The notes beneath the pieces are model-generated. The model did not search any database. It saw only the letters and a list, made by a program, of their open reading frames with translations, and was not told where the DNA came from. Below are positions 57,903-64,000 of a stretch of 64,000 nucleotides of DNA, piece by piece. The DNA comes from Rhodoplanes serenus (GTDB lineage: Bacteria; Pseudomonadota; Alphaproteobacteria; Rhizobiales; Xanthobacteraceae), in NCBI GenBank assembly GCA_945893145.1, contig CAMDDZ010000001.1, forward strand, positions 97,626 through 161,625, written 5' to 3'. Numbering within the stretch: position 1 is the first letter of the stretch; each line of letters opens with the position of its first letter. Both the position numbers and the translations under genes were made by a program.

Positions 57903-58967
57903 ATGACCGACGCGCGCCGTCTTTCCATCGCGGCCATCACCGCGTTCACCCGCGACGCCTTGCTGGCTTGCGGGGTGCCCGCCGCCGACGCCGATCTTGC
58001 CGCCGAGAAGATGACCGAAGCCGATCTCACCGGCTTCGACGCCCACGGCATCGCGCGCCTCAACGCTTATTGCCAGACGCTGAAATCCGGGCGGACCAAT
58101 CCGAAACCCAACATCAAGGTGATTTCCCGCTCGCCCGCGACCGCGCTGGTCGATGGCGACGACGGCATCGGCCATCTGGTGATGAGCTACGCCACCAATC
58201 TGGCGATCGAGCTGGCGCGCGCCTCGGGCGTCGGCTGGGTCGGCGCGCGGAATTCGAACCACGCCGGTGCGGCCGGCATCTACGCCGATATGATCGTCGC
58301 GCAGGGCATGGTCGGCATTTACGCTGCGGTCTCGACCATCAACCACATGGCGCCCTGGGGTGGCGCAGAAGCGTTAATGGGGACCAATCCCATTGCGATC
58401 GGGATTCCGGCCGGCAAGGAAGCGCCGGTGCTGCTCGACATCGCCACGTCGGTCTCGTCGTTCGGCAACATCCGGCAGCACCTTGCGGCGAACAAGCCGC
58501 TGCAGGAAGGCTGGGTGGTGCACAGCAAGACCGGCGAGCCGATCACCGATGCGAAAAAGGTCGGCGAGGGCGTGCTGCTGCCGATCGGCGGCCACAAGGG
58601 CAGCGGGCTCGCGCTGGTCATCGGCCTTCTCGCCGGCGTGCTCAACGGCGCGGCGTTCGGGCGTGCTGTGATCGACTTCATGGGTCCGGGGAGCCAGCCG
58701 ACCAACACCGGGCAATTCGTGATCGCGCTCGACGTGGCGCGCTTCATCCCGCCGGATGTTTTTGCAGCCGAGATGGACCGTCATCTCAACGATCTGCGCT
58801 CATCGCCGACATTGCCCGGCTTCGACGCCATCCGGTTGCCCGGCGAGGATCGGCAGAAGCGCCGGCTGGACCGCGGCCAGAACGGCGTGATGGTGCCGGC
58901 CGGGTTGCTCAAGCAGCTCGATGATCTGGCGGCGAAGCTCAGCATCACGCCGCTCGCCGGACGCTAA
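57903..58967 (+). CDS. Ldh-family (malate/L-sulfolactate type) oxidoreductase
   Basis: 354 residues of the non-Rossmann NAD(P)-dependent Ldh_2 family: LTGFDAHGIARL with the conserved His, GVGWVGARNSNHAGAAG, ATSVSSFGNI and the GGHKGSGLALVIGLLAG loop. Members oxidise 2-hydroxyacids (malate, sulfolactate, ureidoglycolate, 2,3-diketo-L-gulonate). Overlapping operon with the hydrolase upstream. Confidence 0.9.
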   Translation: MTDARRLSIAAITAFTRDALLACGVPAADADLAAEKMTEADLTGFDAHGIARLNAYCQTLKSGRTNPKPNIKVISRSPATALVDGDDGIGHLVMSYATNLAIELARASGVGWVGARNSNHAGAAGIYADMIVAQGMVGIYAAVSTINHMAPWGGAEALMGTNPIAIGIPAGKEAPVLLDIATSVSSFGNIRQHLAANKPLQEGWVVHSKTGEPITDAKKVGEGVLLPIGGHKGSGLALVIGLLAGVLNGAAFGRAVIDFMGPGSQPTNTGQFVIALDVARFIPPDVFAAEMDRHLNDLRSSPTLPGFDAIRLPGEDRQKRRLDRGQNGVMVPAGLLKQLDDLAAKLSITPLAGR

Positions 58968-59365
58968 AGCGCGATGAATTTAGATGAAGGTGGGGTTGTC
59001 ATCGCCAGCGAAGCTTGTCTTCCTGAGTCGCCGATCCCCGCGAATTTACCAGCGCGCGGCGTGACCAAGCTGCTTGAAGCCTCGTCAGCCGTATTGAGAT
59101 CTCAATCGAGCGGCTACTTCCCCTCTTCGGCCATCGCGGCATGTCGGCTCATGGTGCAGGAGCAGTCCTCGCGGTGCGGCTGGAATAGAGTGAATGATCC
59201 GAAGCCGCCCTCAACTTGACGGAGAACACGACTTCGACGTCGTGCTCCGTCGCCCGGACACCTAACCGGGGACCCTTCCAAAGTTTAACCTTGGCACCCC
59301 CATTTTCGCGGGTGAGTACCTTCCCTACATTGGCGGGGCTGAACGCATTCTCGGGGGATGCCACG
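58968..59365. other. Intergenic gap, no gene seen
   Basis: 398 bp between the Ldh-family gene and the STAND protein start. Lower GC in places; open frames crossing it have no ribosome-binding site or recognisable product. It should hold the promoter of the downstream gene. Confidence 0.55.
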
Positions 59366-62300
59366 ATGCCCGACTTGTCGGTGCGCAAAGTCACGATCTT
59401 CGTGTCGTCGCCGACCGACGTCATGGCGGAGCGCGAGCGAGCCGGGCGCGTGATCGATCGGCTGCAAAGCCGCTTTCGCGAACACGTCACAATCGAGCCG
59501 ATCTTCTTCGAGGAGCAATATTACACCGCGGACAAGAGCTTTCAGGAGCAAATTCCGGACGCTGGCGAGAGCGACCTGGTGGTCAGCATCTTCTGGTCGA
59601 AGCTCGGTTCGGAATTGCCAACCGATCTGTTCGGCACCATGCCGGACGGCAAGCCTTATCCGGGCGGCGCCGTCTACGAGCTGATGCGAGCACTGGAGGC
59701 AAGGCAGCGGAAAAATCTTCCCGACGTCTTGGTTTACCGCAAGGTCGCCGACACCGGCATCTCGGTGACCGATCCGAACCAGCGCCGGCTAATGAATGCG
59801 CAGCTCGATGCGTTTGAGACGTTCTGGCGGCAATGGTTTGTCTCGCGCGAGGGACACTTCCGGGCAGGCTTCCAGACCTTCCATCGGCCGGACGATTTCG
59901 AGCAATTGTTTGAAGCGCATCTGAGGGCGTGGCTGAAGGAGCGCGGCCAACTTGGCAAAGAGGTGATCTGGCGGATCGCCGAACGAGGCTCGCCATACCG
60001 TGGTCTCGAACCCTACGAGCCCGAGCACCGGGAGGTGTTTTTTGGGCGCGAGCGCGAGATCGATCGCGGCCGCGAACGGCTATTGGCGGCAGCCTCTCGT
60101 GGCGTGGGCTTCCTGCTGGTCATGGGCCCGAGCGGGGCCGGCAAGTCGTCGCTCGCGCGAGCCGGTTTGGTGACGCGGCTGATGCAGCCGGGCGACATCG
60201 ACGGCGTGGACACGGTGCGACTTGCGGTGATGCGGCCGGGGGCCGCGACCACGCCACAACGCGCGCTCGCTGACGCGCTGTTCGACTCGCAAGCGTTGCC
60301 AGAATTGGTCGAGGGGGACTTTATCGAGCCGGCCCATCTGGCGTCCGCGCTGAGCGGGGACGCCAGCGCAGCCGTGGCTCCCATCCTGCGTTCGCTCGAC
60401 CGCATGGCGGCAAGGCTCAAAACCGAAAAGGGATATGACCGTCCGGTTGGCGTGCGTCTGCTCCTGGTCATCGATCAGCTCGAAGAGTTGTTCTCGGGCG
60501 CGATCACGGACCAAGCGCGTGCGGCCTTCGTGCAGATGGTCGAGGCGCTGGCCCGATCCAACCGGGTGCTAATCATCGCCACGCTGCGAAGCTCTGCCTA
60601 TGGGGCTCTGGCGCGCGACCCTAGCCTCATGGCGCTGACGGAGGCTAGCGCAACGCTGAATGTTGCCGTTCCCGGTGCCGAGGTACTGGCCGAGATCGTG
60701 CGTCGCCCCGCAGGGGCGGCCGGGCTCACATTCGAGCGCCGCGGCGAGAGAACCCTCGACGACGAATTGCTCGCTGCCGCAGGGGACAACGCGGACGCGT
60801 TGCCGCTGCTCGGCTTCACCCTGCAATGGCTGTTCGAACACCGAGACGGAGGCCTGCTCACGCTTGCCGCCTATGACCAGCTCGGCGGGCTTGAGGGCGC
60901 GATCGGCCGGGCGGCCGAGCAAGCGTTCGCAAGCCTCGACCAGGACGCCCAGGCAGCGCTGCCGCAACTTCTCCGCGGCCTCGCCGAGATTTCACGCCAG
61001 GCAACTGGCCTCGCGTTGCGCGACATGCCGCTTGCGCAAGTCCCCGACGGTACACCGCTGCGCCAGCTTAGCGATGCACTTGTGGCGGCGCGCGTTCTGC
61101 TGGTTCACGGCAAGGGGGATGACGCTGCGTTACGGCTTGCTCATGACGCGGTGTTGCGCGGCTGGGCGCGGGCGAGCGAGATCGTCACCAGGGAGCAAGA
61201 CTTCTTCCGCATCCGTGGGGATGTGGCGGCGGCGGCGCAGCGTTGGCGCAGTCAGCAGCAGCGCGCCGACCTTTTGCTGGCCTCCGGCCTGCCACTTGCC
61301 GAAGCGCAGACACTGAAAGGCACCTACGAGGCGGAGCTCTCACCAGAGCTTTTGGCCTTTATCGCGGCGTCTAGCCAGCGGGAGCAACAGCGCCAGCGTC
61401 GTGGTTATGTGTTGGCAGGCGTCTTTGGTCTCATCGCGCTCGGGGCCATCGGGGCCGGTATGTTCGCGTGGCGTCAGCAACAGATTGCCGAGGAGCAAAC
61501 GATCGTCGCGGAAAAGCAAACAGCGAGCGCACTTCTCACCCAGTCGCGCTTCCTGGCGGACTTGGCACAACAAAGTAGCAGCAAAGGAGATGCTGGCACG
61601 GTCATATCGCTCGCCCTTGAAGCACTGCCGGACGTTCGAGGTGTCATCCAGCGGCCATACGCTCCTGAGGCGGAAGCGGCGCTGTTCAGTGGATGGCAGC
61701 GCCTGCGAGAGCTTCGTGTTCTTGGAGCACATGATGGTCAGGTATTAAGCGCGGCATTCAGCCCGGATGGTCGGCGCGTGGTGACGGCATCCACGGACGG
61801 GACGGCCCAGCTCTCGGATGTCGAGACCGGCAAGGTCATCGCTGTGCTGCAGGGCCACGAGGCCGCGGTGTTGAGCGCGGCGTTTAGTCCAGACGGCCGG
61901 CACGTGCTAACTGCGTCCTCCGACAAGACGGCGCGCGTCTGGGATGTCGAGAGCGGCAAGGTCATTGCGGTGCTGCAGGGACATGAGGAGGCGATGCGAA
62001 GCGCTGCGTTCAGCCCTGATGGGCGGCGCGTGGTGACGGCATCCGTGGACAGTACGGCGCGGCTCTGGGATGCCGAGACCGGCAGGGTTACCGCCGTGCT
62101 GCGGGGACATAGATGGATCGTATCAAGTGCCGCGTTTAGCCCGGATGGCCGGCGCGTGGTCACTGCGTCCGAGGACAGCACAGCGCGCGTCTGGGATGTT
62201 GAGACCGGCAAGGTCATCACTGTGCTGGAGGGACAAGAGGGCCAGCTATGGAGCGGTACGTTCAGCTCGGATGGCCGACGCGTGGTGACGGCGGGCGGCA

Positions 62301-63700
62301 CGACGGCGCGGCTGTGGGATGTCGAGACCGGCAAGGTCATCGCTGTGCTGCAGGGGCATGAACGCCCGCTGCAGAGGGCCACGTTCAGCCCGGATAGCCG
62401 GCGCGTGGTCACAGCGTCGTACGACAAGACGGCGCGCCTCTGGGACGTTGAGACCGGTAAGGTCATCGCCGTGCTCCAGGGGCATGATGATCGGGTATCG
62501 AGTGCGGCCTTTAGCCCGGACGGCCGGCGTGTCGTGACGGCGTCTGCGGACAGGACGGCGCGGCTCTGGGATGTCGAGACGAGCAAGGTCATCGCGGTGG
62601 GGATTGTGGGCCGGGTGTCGAACACCGCGTTTAGCCCGGATGGTCGGCGTATGGTGACGGCGTACTCCGACAAGATAGCGTGCCTCTGGGATGTTGAGAC
62701 CGGCAAGCTCCTCACGGTGCTGCGGGGGCATGAAGACGAGGTGTGGAGCGCCGCGTTCAGCCCGGATGGCCGGCACATGGTCACAGCGTCTCACGATAAG
62801 ACGGCGCGCGTATGGGATGTCGAGACCGGCAAGGTCATCGCCGTGCTGCAGGGACATGACGACCAGGTGCGGAGCGCGGCATTCAGCCCAGATGGTCGGC
62901 GCGTGGTCACAGCGTCCGAGGATGATACGGCGCGCGTCTGGGATATCGAGACCGGCAAGGTCACCGCCGTGCTGCAGGGGGAAGCGGGCTCGATGTCGAG
63001 CGCGGCGTTCAGCCCAGATGGCCGGCGGGTGGTGACGGCTGGCTGGGCGTACCAGAGGGCGCGCGTCTGGGATATAGCGACGGGCAAGGTCATCGCAGTG
63101 CTGCAGGGACATGAGGGCACATTGTCGGGCGCGGCGTTCAGCCCTGATGGTCGGCGTGTGGTGACGGCGTCGTTGGACAAAACGGCGCGCCTTTGGGATG
63201 CGGAGACTGGAAAAGTCATCGCAGTGCTCCAAGGGCATAATGGTGAAGTGCGTAGTGCGGCGTTCAACCCGGACGGCAGCCGCGTGGTGACGGCGTCGTT
63301 GGACAAGACGGCGCGCCTTTGGGATGTCGCGACCGGCAAGGCCATCGCCGTGCTGCAGCGCTACGAAGAAGGTGTGTTGAGCGCGGCGTTCAGTCCAAAT
63401 GGCCTGCGTGTGGTTACGGCGTCCGAGGACGGAACGGCGCACCTCTGGCAAGTACCTCCTACCAGGGAAGAGCTCATGAACGACGCCGCAAAAATCGTTC
63501 CGCGCTGCCTCACGCGTGAGCAACGTGAGAAGGCATTCCTCGATCCTGAGCCCCCGGCATGGTGCATCGAGATGGAGAAGTGGCCGTACCAGACGCAAGA
63601 TTGGAAGGACTGGCTGAAATACAAGCGCGCCAACCTTAATCCACCGCTGCCGGATTCGGCCGAGTGGAAATCATGGATCAGTGCCCGCGAGACCAAATAG
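59366..63700 (+). CDS. DUF4062 + nSTAND1 NTPase + transmembrane + WD40 repeat protein
   Basis: About 1444 residues from the ATG at 59366 (GGGGGA upstream; the 59216 start adds an unconserved 50). Order: DUF4062 TIR-like domain (about 7-150, VTIFVSSPTDVMAERERAG); nSTAND1 NTPase (about 210-640) opened by SPYRGLEPYEPEH with Walker A MGPSGAGKSSL and a downstream LLLVIDQLEELF Walker B; one transmembrane helix (about 690-712); and 14 WD40 repeats of 42 residues (about 785-1360), enough for two seven-bladed propellers. The tail is an unusual Cys/Trp-rich segment. Architecture resembles NLR-like sensor proteins that trigger defence or signalling; ligand and effector unknown. Confidence 0.88.
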   Translation: MPDLSVRKVTIFVSSPTDVMAERERAGRVIDRLQSRFREHVTIEPIFFEEQYYTADKSFQEQIPDAGESDLVVSIFWSKLGSELPTDLFGTMPDGKPYPGGAVYELMRALEARQRKNLPDVLVYRKVADTGISVTDPNQRRLMNAQLDAFETFWRQWFVSREGHFRAGFQTFHRPDDFEQLFEAHLRAWLKERGQLGKEVIWRIAERGSPYRGLEPYEPEHREVFFGREREIDRGRERLLAAASRGVGFLLVMGPSGAGKSSLARAGLVTRLMQPGDIDGVDTVRLAVMRPGAATTPQRALADALFDSQALPELVEGDFIEPAHLASALSGDASAAVAPILRSLDRMAARLKTEKGYDRPVGVRLLLVIDQLEELFSGAITDQARAAFVQMVEALARSNRVLIIATLRSSAYGALARDPSLMALTEASATLNVAVPGAEVLAEIVRRPAGAAGLTFERRGERTLDDELLAAAGDNADALPLLGFTLQWLFEHRDGGLLTLAAYDQLGGLEGAIGRAAEQAFASLDQDAQAALPQLLRGLAEISRQATGLALRDMPLAQVPDGTPLRQLSDALVAARVLLVHGKGDDAALRLAHDAVLRGWARASEIVTREQDFFRIRGDVAAAAQRWRSQQQRADLLLASGLPLAEAQTLKGTYEAELSPELLAFIAASSQREQQRQRRGYVLAGVFGLIALGAIGAGMFAWRQQQIAEEQTIVAEKQTASALLTQSRFLADLAQQSSSKGDAGTVISLALEALPDVRGVIQRPYAPEAEAALFSGWQRLRELRVLGAHDGQVLSAAFSPDGRRVVTASTDGTAQLSDVETGKVIAVLQGHEAAVLSAAFSPDGRHVLTASSDKTARVWDVESGKVIAVLQGHEEAMRSAAFSPDGRRVVTASVDSTARLWDAETGRVTAVLRGHRWIVSSAAFSPDGRRVVTASEDSTARVWDVETGKVITVLEGQEGQLWSGTFSSDGRRVVTAGGTTARLWDVETGKVIAVLQGHERPLQRATFSPDSRRVVTASYDKTARLWDVETGKVIAVLQGHDDRVSSAAFSPDGRRVVTASADRTARLWDVETSKVIAVGIVGRVSNTAFSPDGRRMVTAYSDKIACLWDVETGKLLTVLRGHEDEVWSAAFSPDGRHMVTASHDKTARVWDVETGKVIAVLQGHDDQVRSAAFSPDGRRVVTASEDDTARVWDIETGKVTAVLQGEAGSMSSAAFSPDGRRVVTAGWAYQRARVWDIATGKVIAVLQGHEGTLSGAAFSPDGRRVVTASLDKTARLWDAETGKVIAVLQGHNGEVRSAAFNPDGSRVVTASLDKTARLWDVATGKAIAVLQRYEEGVLSAAFSPNGLRVVTASEDGTAHLWQVPPTREELMNDAAKIVPRCLTREQREKAFLDPEPPAWCIEMEKWPYQTQDWKDWLKYKRANLNPPLPDSAEWKSWISARETK
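61729..63450 (+). repeat. 126-bp tandem repeats encoding WD40 blades
   Basis: Fourteen copies of 42 codons, with core FSPDGRRVVTAS and ARLWDVETGKVIAVLQG. Copies are very alike at the DNA level, so unequal recombination could change their number. Copies 5, 7 and 11 carry small length changes or lose the conserved His. Confidence 0.9.
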
Positions 63701-64000
63701 CTCGGTGTCGTAATGCCGTCTAATGGCACTTTCCGGACTTGCGCACATTGTCGGCTGTTGGGGCAGAAGCGGACGCTTGGGGGTTTCGGGGACGCGCGGA
63801 TTTCCCAGTTTACAAACCCAACGAATAGGCCGATTTGCATCCTCGTCCTACCCAACCGAGGGCGTCCTCATGAGACGTCGTGATGGCGGGGTGGGATGCG
63901 GCGCCTGCGGATTGGCCTCGTAACCCAATCCCCGGGAGGCCTCGGGTAACTGTCCCCCCTACTACGAGGGGCGCCCAGTTTTGGGTGACACGGGGACCGG
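63701..64000. other. Terminal non-coding stretch
   Basis: 300 bp after the STAND gene with no convincing gene. Short frames (for example 63723-63923) have no supporting signals. The segment TTGTCGGCTGTTGGGGCAGA looks like a scattered low-complexity spacer; nothing else is assigned. Confidence 0.5.

Noticed and set aside
61729..63450. 126-bp tandem repeats as a CRISPR-like array
   Set aside because: The repeats are 126 bp, contiguous, in frame and encode WD40 blades; no short identical repeat with unique spacers is present.
62246..63598. 450-codon minus-strand frame
   Set aside because: It mirrors the WD40 repeats, Arg/His-rich with no family similarity, and lacks a ribosome-binding site.

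Overview
The window is high-GC, densely packed DNA from an alphaproteobacterium of the Hyphomicrobiales (Rhizobiales), most likely the Bradyrhizobium/Xanthobacteraceae group. The evidence is alphaproteobacterial RpoH, SerC and SerA, a bfd-bfr iron-storage pair with an Irr/ICE-like palindrome, tandem Omp31-type porins, several Rhizobiales-style palindromic intergenic repeats, and many Bug/TctC, LLM and CoxMSL-type catabolic genes.

Layout. (1) 1-18.2 kb is a catabolic region: two GlcG/HbpS-like proteins around a beta-hydroxyacid dehydrogenase, a maleylacetoacetate-isomerase-like GST, a LysR regulator divergent from an LLM flavin oxidoreductase, two D-2-hydroxyacid dehydrogenases, two SDRs, a HisD-family dehydrogenase, a cyclase-family hydrolase, a three-subunit molybdenum hydroxylase (medium-small-large), a homoprotocatechuate 2,3-dioxygenase-like enzyme, a fumarylacetoacetase-family protein and a shikimate dehydrogenase. 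Together they suggest oxidation and ring cleavage of a hydroxylated aromatic; the substrate cannot be named from sequence. (2) 18.2-19.6 kb holds two tandem secreted paralogues. (3) 20.0-25.9 kb is a cyanate uptake and degradation operon (cynA-B-D-S) behind an excellent sigma-54 promoter, followed by an isonitrile-hydratase-like DJ-1/PfpI protein and an LLM enzyme. (4) 25.9-29.0 kb is a two-gene Gabija-like defence module (OLD-type ATPase/TOPRIM nuclease plus UvrD-like helicase). (5) 29.1-50.4 kb is mostly housekeeping: amidase, alpha-hydroxyacid oxidase, glmM, bfd/bfr, porins, serC (with structured leader), serA, purA, rpoH, rluD. It also contains a Rieske-like protein (39.7-40.35 kb) that has lost both histidine ligands and carries two CxxC pairs instead. 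(6) 50.5-54.4 kb is the remnant of a genomic island at a tRNA-Glu(CTC) gene: a tyrosine recombinase wrecked by frameshifts and an AT-rich HD + Hsp90-like ATPase gene split by one frameshift in an A7 run. (7) 54.8-59 kb holds an MFS transporter, a small membrane protein, an alpha/beta hydrolase and an Ldh-family dehydrogenase. (8) 59.4-63.7 kb is one giant STAND NTPase: DUF4062 + nSTAND1 + transmembrane helix + 14 WD40 repeats.

Three separate loci (Gabija-like, HD/Hsp90-like, nSTAND-WD40) look like anti-mobile-element or signalling modules set among ordinary metabolic genes. The strongest candidates for something undescribed are the CxxC/CxxC Rieske variant, the HD-Hsp90 protein and the nSTAND protein. 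Start sites were chosen from ribosome-binding sites, family N-termini and overlaps. No database search was run.
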